From positions 159,671-223,670 of the forward strand of contig PEZY01000012.1 of NCBI GenBank assembly GCA_002773855.1: 64,000 nucleotides of DNA, in the 5' to 3' direction. Shown one piece after another: positions 1-8,841 of the stretch (positions within the stretch are counted from its first letter, which is position 1; the number at the start of each line of letters is the position of its first letter). The notes beneath the pieces were generated by a model. That model saw only the letters and a program-made list of their open reading frames with translations. It did not search any database and was not told the origin of the DNA. Position numbers and translations under genes: made by a program. Source of the stretch: Candidatus Buchananbacteria bacterium CG10_big_fil_rev_8_21_14_0_10_33_19 (GTDB lineage Bacteria > Patescibacteria > ABY1 > 2-01-FULL-39-33).

Positions 1-1
1 T

Positions 2-1597
2 AATTTAACGGTTAATGATTTATCGACGGATGATGCGCTTTATTCGTTTCGAGCCTTAGGTTGGTTTGATTTTTTGGGTGGTGGTCAGACCACCCCAGTT
101 CAATGGTTTGGTCATATTCCAGCTTGGGCTAATTTATCTTTTCATGATGCACCACCACTGGTGTTTGCTATTCAAAAAGTTTTCTTTACACTTTTTGGAC
201 CAACTACTTTGGCCGCACGATTACCATTTGCCTTGGCTGGGGTGGGAGTGTTGGTATTATTTTATTTATTGTTTAAAAAATATAAAAATGAAAACACAGC
301 TTTATGGGCGGTGTTTTTATTAACCATATCTTCATACGCTACTTGGATTAGTCGAATAGGTTATTTAGAAGGAGTAGAAGTTTTTTTTATTTTACTGAGT
401 TTATTATTTTTTACTAGATATATTTCTGGTCAAAATAAGAAAAATTTATGGTATTTTGGGGCGGCTATGGCCTTAGCGATTTTGTGTAAATACACCGCGG
501 TTTTCTTGATTCCGGCTATTGTTTTATATTTACTGATTTGGCAAAGAGACACTTTTAAAAAATCAGAGTTTTGGATTTCAATGGCTATTTTTTTGGTGGT
601 TTTATCGCCAGTGATTATTTATAATACTAATGTTTATTTGACTCGTGGTCATTTTGATGCCGCCTTATCATCAATGGTAGGTATGCATCCAGCGGACTTT
701 CAATCGGTATCTGGCCGGAGCTTAACTTTTAATCCAATTCAAAGCGCGCTGACTCTTTGGGATACTTTATATGGCACTACGTCTTTGCCACTAACTATTT
801 TAATAATTATTTCGTTGTTTTATTTGCTAGTAAAGATAATAAAAAAACAAAGTAATTATTTAGAAAAAATATTTGGACTTAATATTTTAATGTTACTAGT
901 TTTATTTTTATTTTTAGGTTTTGGTCCGAGATTTTTTGCTATAGCATTGCCACTTTTGTTTTTTTGTTTAGTGACTTTGATATTTGATGTTTATAATTAT
1001 TTAAAAAATCAAAAAGAACTTTATTTAAAAATATTTTTTATAGTCTTAGTTTTAGTATTTGGTTGGGAGATGATGTATAACATTAATACTAATATATTAT
1101 CCAAGCCGATTGGTAATCAGCCACTAATGTTTTCTAATTATCGTTTTTATGATCGCGGCTTTAATCAATTAGAAAAATATTTAAATCAAAATATTTTTAC
1201 CACTTTGCCAAAATTAGTCAGACCAAGTGATTTAACACAGTTGCAGTCTGATTTTTCCAATAAAAAAGTAGTTTTTTTTGATGATACTATGGATTGGTTT
1301 TCTTATTCTTGGTATTTCCAAAAATATCAATTTTATTATAGCCTGCCACTAGTGCCATTATCGGTTTATATGCAATCTGGCCATAAATTGGACGAGTTGC
1401 AAAACGATGGTTTTGCTGGTTTTTATTTTATTTTTGTGTCAGCTGATGAGGCGGTGGATTCGGTCAAGATAAATTTACCGGTTAGAACTGCAGTGGTAAA
1501 TTTTGCTGATCAATTAAATAAGGTAGACATTAAACCAGTTGATATTGTTAGTAGTCAGGGTAAAACAACCTTTAAAGTTTACTATGTTAAATTTTAA
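2..1597 (+). CDS. GT-C (GT39/PMT-like) membrane glycosyltransferase, 5' truncated by window edge
   Basis: The reading frame is open from base 2 and no convincing start is visible, so the N-terminus lies left of the window. About 531 residues are seen. The first visible loop carries TDDALYSFRALGWF, which matches the acidic motif in the first extracytoplasmic loop of GT39/ArnT-type enzymes (family knowledge), and 9-10 hydrophobic segments follow. The last ~150 residues are soluble and probably outside the membrane. Such enzymes transfer a sugar from a polyprenyl-phosphate donor to a lipid, glycan or protein. The acceptor cannot be told from sequence. The next gene, an O-antigen ligase/polymerase homologue, begins 37 bases downstream, consistent with a surface-glycan role. 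An internal TTG at 74 is in frame but is not the true start, because conserved sequence lies upstream of it. Confidence 0.8.
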   Translation, partial: NLTVNDLSTDDALYSFRALGWFDFLGGGQTTPVQWFGHIPAWANLSFHDAPPLVFAIQKVFFTLFGPTTLAARLPFALAGVGVLVLFYLLFKKYKNENTALWAVFLLTISSYATWISRIGYLEGVEVFFILLSLLFFTRYISGQNKKNLWYFGAAMALAILCKYTAVFLIPAIVLYLLIWQRDTFKKSEFWISMAIFLVVLSPVIIYNTNVYLTRGHFDAALSSMVGMHPADFQSVSGRSLTFNPIQSALTLWDTLYGTTSLPLTILIIISLFYLLVKIIKKQSNYLEKIFGLNILMLLVLFLFLGFGPRFFAIALPLLFFCLVTLIFDVYNYLKNQKELYLKIFFIVLVLVFGWEMMYNINTNILSKPIGNQPLMFSNYRFYDRGFNQLEKYLNQNIFTTLPKLVRPSDLTQLQSDFSNKKVVFFDDTMDWFSYSWYFQKYQFYYSLPLVPLSVYMQSGHKLDELQNDGFAGFYFIFVSADEAVDSVKINLPVRTAVVNFADQLNKVDIKPVDIVSSQGKTTFKVYYVKF

Positions 1598-1634
1598 TTA
1601 TAAGTTATAACTATTTAAGAATTAATAATAATTT

Positions 1635-3941
1635 ATGGATTGGTTTAAGAAAATAGAAAATTGGTGTAAATTAATAGTTTGGTCTGGCTTTAGTGTGATT
1701 TTATTTTCATCACTTTATGTTAATACTAGTTTATTTTTTCCGTTTATTGTCACCAAAACTTTGGCTTTTAATATTTCGGTAGAGATAATGTTGGTAGCTT
1801 TTTTAATTTTATCTTTTAAGGATAGCAATTACAAAATTAAGATTACTTCGGCGACCATTTTATTTTTTTTGTATTTAATAGCTAGTTTTGTGTCTTCGTT
1901 TTTGGGTGATAATTTTTATCACAGTTTTTGGAGTAATAATGAAAGAAGCGAAGGTCTGCTTTTGTATATTCATTTGTTTGCTTTCTTAGTCATAGCTTCT
2001 AGTTTTTTTCGTCAGCTGAAGGATTGGTTAATAGTTTTTGATATCTTTGTGGCCGCTAGTACAGTAGTAGCTCTAGTTGCCTTGGGTCAATTTTTAGAAT
2101 TGCCTTGGTTAATGGCTTCCAGTGGTGGCGAACGGTTGGCTGGAACAATTGGTAATGCTGGTTATATGGCTGGTTATTTAATTTTTGGTGTTTTTTGGGC
2201 TCTGTTATTATTTGTTTATCGCAAAAATGTATATTTAAAATATTATTATGCCTCAATTGTTCCTTTATTTATTTTTGTGATCATTAATACCCAAACTAGA
2301 GGTGGTATTGTGGCTTTGGTTTTGTCTTCGTTTGTTTTTCTGATGTATTTAATTTTTTATTATTTTAAACAAAACAAGTTAGTTAAAAATATTTTAATTG
2401 GCTTTTTAGTCGTGTTATTATTGGGCATTGTATTTTTATTCGCTAATAAGAATCAGGCTTTTGTGTCGGAAGATCCATTGCTGTCTAGAGTTACTGATTT
2501 TTCGTTTAAATCTAATACTGTTGAAACTCGTTTGTGGACTTGGCAGTCGGCTTGGTCTGGCTTTAAAGAAAGGCCAATACTGGGCTGGGGACAAGAAAAT
2601 TTTTATCAGCCATTTAACAAATATTTTAATCCTAATATTTATCGTAAAGCCACTTCAGTGGCGTGGTTTGATCGGGCTCATAATATTATTTTTGATAGAT
2701 TATTAACTGGCGGTATTATTGGCTTGGCATTGTACTTGTCATTTTTATTTGTGCCATATTTTTATTTTTGGAAATATTTTTTAACTAAAGAAAAAGATTC
2801 AATTAAAGATAAATATTTAATTTTGATTATATTTAGTTTGGTGATGATGGCTTATTTTTTACAAAATTTATTTATTTTTGAATCACTGGTAATTTATATA
2901 CCTTTGTTTTTAACTTTAGCTTTTGTATCTTTGTTTAATCCAAGTATCAAGTGGGAGGTGATTAATAAACCAATTGTTAAGAAGGTGTTAGTAGTCTTGG
3001 CGGTAGTCTTTATTATGCCAGCTATTTATTTTTTTAATTTAAAACCGCTCCAGGCTAATATGGATTTAGCTAAGGCCTTGGATTCACCTAAATTTTCGGC
3101 TGATCAAAGATTAGATTTAATTAAAGATGTTTTGTCCAGTTCCACAGCTGGTAATCAGGAATATCGTTTGCAGTTATTTAACTTTTTTAATAGGTTATTA
3201 GAATCTGGTTTTAAAGATCAGGCTGTGATAGTAGATTTTGTTAATTTACTAGAGATCGAATTAAATAAACAGGTAGTGGAAAATCCTAATCGAACTATGA
3301 ATAATTTAGTTTTGATTAGGTTTAATAATTTTATGTTTAATTCGACTAAACAAATAAAATATTATAATAGTAATGTTGATTTATTTAAGAAAATAAGTGT
3401 CTTGTCACCAAATAGACAGCATATTTATTATGAATCTGGGTATGGTGATTTTTATGTGGCTAATTATTATCGTGATCAAGGACAAGAAGATGTGGCCAAA
3501 GAATATTATAAGTTAGCGATTGAGAAGTTTGAAAAGGCTCTAAGTTTAAATCTTAATAATTTAGAAAGCTATAGGCAGTTATCGATGATTTTAATTTACA
3601 GTGGTTCTAATAACGATAGAATTAAAGAGCTGTGGAGTGATTTGGATAAGTTAGATGAAATGGTTTATGCTGGTCTTAATCCAGTGCCAACACTTAGTCA
3701 GTTGCTTAATACTGCTGCTACTGCTAAAAATTATGATATCGTAAAATTTTTTGCTGATAAGTTAATAGAAATTGATCCTAATAATCCCGAGTTTCATATT
3801 CAATCAGCCTTAGCTTTGGCTGGGTTGGGCAGAGATCAAGAGGCTATACTAGAAGCTCAAAAATTATTGGAGTTTGGTGAGGAATATAAAGAACAAGTGA
3901 ATGATTTTATAAAACGAGTAAAAAATGGAGAGTTTAAATAA
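1635..3941 (+). CDS. O-antigen ligase/polymerase (Wzy/WaaL-like) with C-terminal TPR region
   Basis: The 768-residue protein has about 12 hydrophobic segments in its first ~440 residues. It contains motifs typical of the Wzy_C/O-antigen ligase family: TQTRGG near 220, RLWTWQSAWSGFKERPILGWG near 300, and RAHNIIFDRLLTGG near 349, where the His matches the conserved loop His of the family. The C-terminal third is soluble and helical with TPR-like repeats (for example YYKLAIEKFEKALSLN near 620). WaaL/Wzy enzymes join polyprenyl-linked glycan to an acceptor or polymerise repeat units on the outer face of the membrane. TPR-tailed versions are common in Gram-positive-like and CPR bacteria and are sometimes linked to protein glycosylation. 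Ligase and polymerase cannot be separated by reading. It starts at ATG 1635 with no Shine-Dalgarno. Confidence 0.85.
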   Translation: MDWFKKIENWCKLIVWSGFSVILFSSLYVNTSLFFPFIVTKTLAFNISVEIMLVAFLILSFKDSNYKIKITSATILFFLYLIASFVSSFLGDNFYHSFWSNNERSEGLLLYIHLFAFLVIASSFFRQLKDWLIVFDIFVAASTVVALVALGQFLELPWLMASSGGERLAGTIGNAGYMAGYLIFGVFWALLLFVYRKNVYLKYYYASIVPLFIFVIINTQTRGGIVALVLSSFVFLMYLIFYYFKQNKLVKNILIGFLVVLLLGIVFLFANKNQAFVSEDPLLSRVTDFSFKSNTVETRLWTWQSAWSGFKERPILGWGQENFYQPFNKYFNPNIYRKATSVAWFDRAHNIIFDRLLTGGIIGLALYLSFLFVPYFYFWKYFLTKEKDSIKDKYLILIIFSLVMMAYFLQNLFIFESLVIYIPLFLTLAFVSLFNPSIKWEVINKPIVKKVLVVLAVVFIMPAIYFFNLKPLQANMDLAKALDSPKFSADQRLDLIKDVLSSSTAGNQEYRLQLFNFFNRLLESGFKDQAVIVDFVNLLEIELNKQVVENPNRTMNNLVLIRFNNFMFNSTKQIKYYNSNVDLFKKISVLSPNRQHIYYESGYGDFYVANYYRDQGQEDVAKEYYKLAIEKFEKALSLNLNNLESYRQLSMILIYSGSNNDRIKELWSDLDKLDEMVYAGLNPVPTLSQLLNTAATAKNYDIVKFFADKLIEIDPNNPEFHIQSALALAGLGRDQEAILEAQKLLEFGEEYKEQVNDFIKRVKNGEFK

Positions 3942-3989
3942 TTATTTTGTTAATTAGCTTACGTACTTAATTATTTTTAATTACTACTT

Positions 3990-6173
3990 ATGAATTATCT
4001 TAAGAGTGATTTGATTAAATATTTAATTCTGACAATTTTTGTATTGTCAGGATTTTTTATGTATACAAATCCAGTTCAAGCCATTTATGCTACCACCACT
4101 AGCCCGGCATTGAGTGGTTACAATTTTCAAAATATTAGTGGTGACTATATAGCTGATAGTAGTTTTTGGTTTGATGGTGAGCATTTTCGCTTTTCTTTTA
4201 CCCCGACCAGAGATTTTTATACGGTTTTTTATCATTATGGTGATCGTATAGCTCATTATCCATATTATTTTACATATTTAACCGCTAGTTATTTTTTTCA
4301 ATCTGGAGGTGGCGGTGGTCATGGTGCTTACTTTGTTGAAAATTTAGATGATTTAAATAATTATCAAGCGGGAAATAGTATTTTCTTTTTGTGGGAAGCT
4401 GGTCAGAGGTATGATAGTTATATTATTGATGGTGACATTGCTAGTAGTGGTTTAACCGAAGATAATTTGTACTTAAATTGGCATTTTAAAGATAATCCTG
4501 ATGACAAATTGAAATTAGATTATAGCTATGTGAAATTTGCTAGTCGTTATTTTGATTCTATTAATAATACTCATCCTAAAAATTATATTAATTATGATTA
4601 TGTGCCAGAAGATTACAAATTAGACCCAGTGATTATTGTGCCGGGAATTTTGGGGAGTTGGGATTTAGGCGGTGGTTGGCAATTGGATCCGATACTTAAT
4701 ACTTATGATAATTTGTGGGAAGCTCTAAAGTTGGCTGGTTATGAGGAGGGAGTGAATTTGTTTGCATTTACCTACAACTGGCGACTATCAAATGTTTATA
4801 GTGCCATGGAATTCAAAAATAAAATAGATGAGGTTAAAGCTGTTTGTGATTGTGATAAAGTTGATATTGTAGCTCATTCGATGGGAGGATTGGTGGCTCG
4901 AGCTTATGTGGAAATGGGTGATTATGAAAATGATATTGATCAATTAATATTTTTGTCTACGCCCCATAGAGGATCTGTTGTATCTTATTTAACTTGGGAG
5001 GGTGGTGAAGTTGGTTTTAAGAAAAATGAACAATTACAACAAAGAATTTTTAAGGTGGAGGCAGAGTTTAATGGCTATGGCAGTGTCTATGATTATGTTC
5101 GAGAATTGCCTATGAAATCGGTAGAAGAGGTTTTGCCAGTCTTTAATTATTTAAAGGATAAGTCTCTAGATGACAATTGGCAGATTAGGGATTATAGTCA
5201 TAACTATCCTCATAATTTGTTTCTGGAATTGTTGAATAATCCTAGTCAGCTAGATAAACTAAATAATATTGATATTACCAATATTATTGCTAATAGTGGT
5301 GAGGCAACTGTAAATTATTTAAAAGTAATATCTAAGGATTTTATTGATGGTCAGTGGCAGTATGGCTACCCTGATGGTTTTTATAGTGCGTTTGGCGATC
5401 ATGGTATTGAATACGGCCCAGGCGACGGTACTGTGCCATATACTAGTAATAGCAAGTTTTATAATTTTTCTGATGTGATTATCAATAGTTCACATAATCA
5501 AGTAGTAACTGATGCGCAGAAAGTAGTAATCAAAGAGTTAACTGGTAATGAACCGACAGTCGAAGTGCGAAAAAATATATTCTCTAAATATTTGCTGATT
5601 AGAATATTTTCACCAGCAGATTTTGTAGTGGTTGCACCTGATGGTAAAAGAGTAGGTAAAGATTTTACTAATAATAGCTCAGTGAATGAAATTGATGGGG
5701 CTTTTTATAGTGGCTTTGAGAGTGGTCCGGAGTTTGTGGTTATCCCTGATCCTTTAGAGGGAAAGTACAATGTAGATTTACAAGGTACTGGTACGGGAGA
5801 GTATAAATTGAGTGTGAGTTTAATCGATGATAATCAGGCAATTGATAGTGATTATTCTGGTTTTGTGACGCCAGGCGGTGTAGATAGCTACAATATTAAT
5901 TTATTGGCTAATTCAATATCCAGTTTAACTCCGCAAATTAATACCCTAGAAGAATTATTAGAGGAAATAGATACTATATATCAAAAGGGTTGGCTTAATC
6001 ATTTTGGTAGTAAAAATGCCTTAGTATCTCAGCTTAAAAATGGTTTTAAGAATAATCAGCAGTTTGATCAGTTAAATAAATTTTTGGCTAATATGTTAGA
6101 GAAGAAAAGAATAAATCAACAAGCTTATGGTATAATTACATCAGCCTTAATTAATATTAAAAATAATTTATAA
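3990..6173 (+). CDS. Secreted lipase/acyltransferase-like alpha/beta hydrolase with C-terminal FIMAH-like domain
   Basis: A 727-residue protein with an N-terminal hydrophobic signal segment (residues ~10-30, ending near VQA). The central part is an alpha/beta hydrolase of the lecithin:cholesterol acyltransferase/lipase type. DPVIIVPGILGS forms the oxyanion strand, VDIVAHSMGG holds the nucleophile Ser297, GPGDGTVP holds Asp479 and SSHNQV holds His502, so a complete triad is visible. The last ~75 residues (EELLEEIDTIYQKGWL... to the end) look like the helical FIMAH domain found at the end of secreted bacterial enzymes. Between them lies a beta-rich segment. It probably acts on lipids or esters at the cell surface or on host material. 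The substrate is unknown. It is followed 4 bases later by a small membrane protein. Confidence 0.8.
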   Translation: MNYLKSDLIKYLILTIFVLSGFFMYTNPVQAIYATTTSPALSGYNFQNISGDYIADSSFWFDGEHFRFSFTPTRDFYTVFYHYGDRIAHYPYYFTYLTASYFFQSGGGGGHGAYFVENLDDLNNYQAGNSIFFLWEAGQRYDSYIIDGDIASSGLTEDNLYLNWHFKDNPDDKLKLDYSYVKFASRYFDSINNTHPKNYINYDYVPEDYKLDPVIIVPGILGSWDLGGGWQLDPILNTYDNLWEALKLAGYEEGVNLFAFTYNWRLSNVYSAMEFKNKIDEVKAVCDCDKVDIVAHSMGGLVARAYVEMGDYENDIDQLIFLSTPHRGSVVSYLTWEGGEVGFKKNEQLQQRIFKVEAEFNGYGSVYDYVRELPMKSVEEVLPVFNYLKDKSLDDNWQIRDYSHNYPHNLFLELLNNPSQLDKLNNIDITNIIANSGEATVNYLKVISKDFIDGQWQYGYPDGFYSAFGDHGIEYGPGDGTVPYTSNSKFYNFSDVIINSSHNQVVTDAQKVVIKELTGNEPTVEVRKNIFSKYLLIRIFSPADFVVVAPDGKRVGKDFTNNSSVNEIDGAFYSGFESGPEFVVIPDPLEGKYNVDLQGTGTGEYKLSVSLIDDNQAIDSDYSGFVTPGGVDSYNINLLANSISSLTPQINTLEELLEEIDTIYQKGWLNHFGSKNALVSQLKNGFKNNQQFDQLNKFLANMLEKKRINQQAYGIITSALINIKNNL

Positions 6174-6177
6174 AATT

Positions 6178-6552
6178 ATGTCTCATAAATTAAAAAATTT
6201 TAGTTTCATAGCTTTTGCTTTTATTTTAATTATTTTATTTACACCGTTATTTGGTAGTTTATATGATAAATATTTTGGTCCAGTTACAAGTGGATTTCTT
6301 GGTCTGTCCCATCCAGAATATTTTGAAGGTTTTTTTATGAGTTATGCTTTTTTTATGACATTAGCTTTAACTTTATTTATTACTAAAAATAAGTATAAAT
6401 TGATTGCAATTTTTTTAGGTTCTCTGTTATTGTTTGATATATTTTTGGGTTCTTGGGAAGGCTTAATAATAGATTTTGGGACAATGGTTATTTCTTGGCT
6501 GTTGGCCCAATTAGGTTTATTTATTTATAAAAGTTTAAAAATTAAAAAGTAA
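6178..6552 (+). CDS. Small four-helix membrane protein, unknown function
   Basis: The 124-residue product is almost entirely hydrophobic, with about four predicted transmembrane helices (residues ~8-27, ~50-68, ~73-92, ~97-118) and a basic C-terminus (KSLKIKK). I recognise no family. It starts 4 bases after the lipase-like gene and is the last gene before the strong terminator at 6561-6597, so it is probably co-transcribed with the lipase and the ligase. The gene order suggests an accessory role in surface biogenesis, but this is only inference. Confidence 0.6.
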   Translation: MSHKLKNFSFIAFAFILIILFTPLFGSLYDKYFGPVTSGFLGLSHPEYFEGFFMSYAFFMTLALTLFITKNKYKLIAIFLGSLLLFDIFLGSWEGLIIDFGTMVISWLLAQLGLFIYKSLKIKK

Positions 6553-6560
6553 ATTAGTAC

Positions 6561-6597
6561 AAAAAAAATCTCCGGAGATATCTCCGGAGATTTTTTT
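6561..6597 (+). terminator. Rho-independent terminator, likely bidirectional
   Basis: An A-run, the near-perfect palindrome tctccggagatatctccgga and a T-run lie right after the stop at 6552. The structure has A on the left and T on the right, so it could also stop transcription from the right. It closes the 1-6552 gene group. Confidence 0.85.
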
Positions 6598-6600
6598 GAT

Positions 6601-6701
6601 GTCATTGCGAAGTAGCGGAGCGAATGAAGCAATCCCATGTTTATATCACATGAGATTGTGGAGTTTATTCTAAATAAAATAAGGGATATTCTCGCAATGA
6701 C
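6601..6701. repeat. Small inverted-repeat element with GTCATTGCGA / TCGCAATGAC ends
   Basis: A 101-base stretch begins GTCATTGCGA and ends with the exact reverse complement TCGCAATGAC. Inside is a second inverted pair, ATCCCATGT and ACATGAGAT. The left part (agcggagcgaatgaagcaatcc) resembles a palindromic repeat seen in many unrelated bacterial genomes, in which GTCATTGCGAG...CTCGCAATGAC flank a GAAGCAATC core (recollection, not checked). It lies between a terminator and the end of a minus-strand gene and contains no reading frame. It is probably a REP/MITE-like element. Confidence 0.7.
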
Positions 6702-6713
6702 GATTAAAGTTTT

Positions 6714-7838
6714 CTATTTGTATTGTAAAAAAGTTTGTTTCAGCATTTTGGCTTTAGAGAATTTTGCTGTGACATAATTTTTAGCTTGATTGGCTAGCTC
6801 TAAACTTTCAGTTTTATGATCAATTAAATATTTTATTTTATCGGCCAAGTCTTTATAGTTTTTAGGTTCTATTAAAATGCCGTTTTTATTATTTATCATT
6901 TCTGGCACGCCACCAACATTAGTAGCGATAATTGGCAGGTTAGCAGTCATCGCTTCTAAAATAGAATAAGGCAGGCCTTCTTTAGTGGAGGTTGATACAT
7001 AGATATCCAAAGCTTTTAAATATTGTGAAGCTTGATCATGTTTACCAAGTAGTAAAAAATTATTTTTTAAATCTAGTTTGGTAATTAATTCTTCTAAATC
7101 TGGTCTGAGGTTGCCATCGCCAATCACAACTCCAAGAATATCACTATTTTTTAATTCACCAACAGCGCGAATAAAATATTCTAAGCCCTTGGTTTGATAA
7201 AAATTAGCTACGGTACCAATAATAATTTTGTCAGTTGGTAGATTTAATTTTACTCTAGCTTCATCAGAATCTAGAAAATTTAGATTACTGATATCTAAAC
7301 CATTATAAATAACCACTGAATTTTTAATTTTTATGTTATGGTCTTTAGCTGATTGTTTGTCATAGTTTGATAAAAATATAATAGTATCTTTGTATTTGGC
7401 GGTTAACTTCTCAGTTAAATGATAAATTTTTTTATAAAGAAGAGAAATATTTTCATTAAAAGCCCAGCCATGAACCGTGTGAATTAGTTTACTTTTTTTA
7501 AGACCACTTAATCTGAAAGCATAAGAACCTTGAATACTGGGCTTACTGCTACTGGTATGGATAATATCAGGCTTTGTGGTTTTAAATAATCGGCGTAATT
7601 CCCAAACAGCCAAAATATCATTAATCGGAGATATTGGCCTAACCATATATTTTAATTTAATTGTTTTAATGCCTTTAGATTCTAACTTATTAATTAGAGT
7701 CTCATCATGGTTTTTGCCAACCGCTACACTAATCTCGTAATTTAAAGCCCCAGGACTAGTTACTAGATCGTAGAGGTATTTTTGAGCACCACCCCATTCG
7801 GTTTGGGTAATGACATATAAAATTTTCTGCTTTTTCAT
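6714..7838 (-). CDS. GT4 family glycosyltransferase
   Basis: A 374-residue GT-B fold enzyme. The N-terminal domain has ILYVITQTEWGGAQKYLYDL, the usual GG-A-x loop. The C-terminal domain has VIYNGLD, a KGLEYFIRA strand and the donor-binding EGLPYSILEAM motif (E-x7-E, residues ~285-293) followed by ATNVGGVPEMI. These features place it in GT4, whose members transfer an activated sugar to a lipid-linked or glycan acceptor on the inner face of the membrane. It is transcribed alone on the minus strand, divergent from the long plus-strand array. A promoter with -35 TTGATT and -10 TAATAT (17-base spacer) lies at 7868-7896. It starts at ATG 7838 without a Shine-Dalgarno. Donor and acceptor are unknown. 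Confidence 0.88.
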   Translation of the reverse strand: MKKQKILYVITQTEWGGAQKYLYDLVTSPGALNYEISVAVGKNHDETLINKLESKGIKTIKLKYMVRPISPINDILAVWELRRLFKTTKPDIIHTSSSKPSIQGSYAFRLSGLKKSKLIHTVHGWAFNENISLLYKKIYHLTEKLTAKYKDTIIFLSNYDKQSAKDHNIKIKNSVVIYNGLDISNLNFLDSDEARVKLNLPTDKIIIGTVANFYQTKGLEYFIRAVGELKNSDILGVVIGDGNLRPDLEELITKLDLKNNFLLLGKHDQASQYLKALDIYVSTSTKEGLPYSILEAMTANLPIIATNVGGVPEMINNKNGILIEPKNYKDLADKIKYLIDHKTESLELANQAKNYVTAKFSKAKMLKQTFLQYK

Positions 7839-7867
7839 AATTGACTTTTTAGCCTAAATATATAATA

Positions 7868-7896
7868 ATATTAAGGTATATTTAAGTATTAATCAA
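7868..7896 (-). promoter_or_regulatory. Sigma70-type promoter for the minus-strand GT4 gene
   Basis: Read on the minus strand: TTGATT (7896-7891), a 17-base spacer, then TAATAT (7873-7868). The expected transcription start is about 25 bases before the ATG at 7838. A plus-strand TTGACT at 7841-7846 followed by AT-rich TAATAA may serve the divergent gene at 7904, but its spacing is less clear. Confidence 0.55.
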
Positions 7897-7903
7897 GTAG
7901 ACA

Positions 7904-8833
7904 ATGAAGTTTTTAGTAACTGGTGGCGCTGGCTTTATCGGCAGTAATTTGGTGGTTAAATTGATAGATATTGGCCATGAAGTGGTAGTAATTGATGATT
8001 TATCTAGTGGTAATATTAAAAATCTTCAGCTAGTAATTGATCGGATAAAATTCGTTGAAGGTTCAATATTAGATTTAAATTTACTTAAAAAAGAGTTTAT
8101 AGGTATGGATTATGTACTTCATATGGCGGCCATGCCATCAGTGCCAAAATCAGTAGAGAAGCCACTAGAGACTAATGCGGCTAATATTGATGGTACTTTA
8201 AACGTTTTAATTGCTGCCAGAGATAGCGGTGTTAAGCGAGTGGTTTATGCCGCTTCCTCTTCTAGATATGGTAATTCGACAACAGATATTAAATCGGAAA
8301 GTTTACCAACTAAGCCTTTGTCACCTTATGCCTTGCAAAAATTTACTGGTGAAGAATATTGTCGAATTTTTTATAAAATTTACGGCTTGGAAACAGTGGC
8401 GACTATATTTTTTAATGTGTTTGGACCAAATCAAAATCCAGATTCGCCATACTCAGCTGTAATACCAAAGTTTATTAAATTAATGCTAAAAGGCGAGCGA
8501 CCAGTAATTTATGGTGATGGCCAAACTTCTCGTGATTTTACTTATGTTGATAATAATGTCAGTGCGGTTATTGCCGCTGCGACAGCTAAAGAGGCAGTGG
8601 GTCAATCAATTAATATTGCTTTGGGCGAATCTATTTCTTTAATTGAATTAGTTAAAAAAATAAATAAAATTTTAGGTACAAATATTGAACCACAATTTGA
8701 AGATTTTAGAACTGGTGATGTAAAGCATAGTTTAGCCGATATATCTTTAGCTAAAAAAGTGTTAGATTATCAAGTGGATGTAGATTTTAATAGTGGTTTG
8801 GAAAAAACAATTAATTTTTTAAGAAGTAATTAA
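7904..8833 (+). CDS. NAD-dependent UDP-sugar epimerase (GalE/WbpP-like extended SDR)
   Basis: A 309-residue extended short-chain dehydrogenase. The Rossmann motif VTGGAGFIGSNL is at residues ~5-16 and DDLSSG follows beta-2. The catalytic Tyr-x3-Lys is YALQK near 144, with Ser in AASSSRYGN upstream. FFNVFGPNQNP and DGQTSRDFTYVDN are characteristic substrate-binding segments of UDP-glucose/UDP-GlcNAc 4-epimerases. It would interconvert C4 epimers of a UDP-hexose, feeding the glycosyltransferases downstream. It is the first gene of the long plus-strand array and lies 8 bases from the UDP-sugar dehydrogenase gene. Which UDP-sugar it uses cannot be read from sequence. Confidence 0.85.
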   Translation: MKFLVTGGAGFIGSNLVVKLIDIGHEVVVIDDLSSGNIKNLQLVIDRIKFVEGSILDLNLLKKEFIGMDYVLHMAAMPSVPKSVEKPLETNAANIDGTLNVLIAARDSGVKRVVYAASSSRYGNSTTDIKSESLPTKPLSPYALQKFTGEEYCRIFYKIYGLETVATIFFNVFGPNQNPDSPYSAVIPKFIKLMLKGERPVIYGDGQTSRDFTYVDNNVSAVIAAATAKEAVGQSINIALGESISLIELVKKINKILGTNIEPQFEDFRTGDVKHSLADISLAKKVLDYQVDVDFNSGLEKTINFLRSN

Positions 8834-8841
8834 AATATTAT

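Noticed and set aside
66..323. 85-codon frame at the left edge in another frame
   Set aside because: It overlaps the GT-C frame, which continues open from base 2 with conserved sequence.
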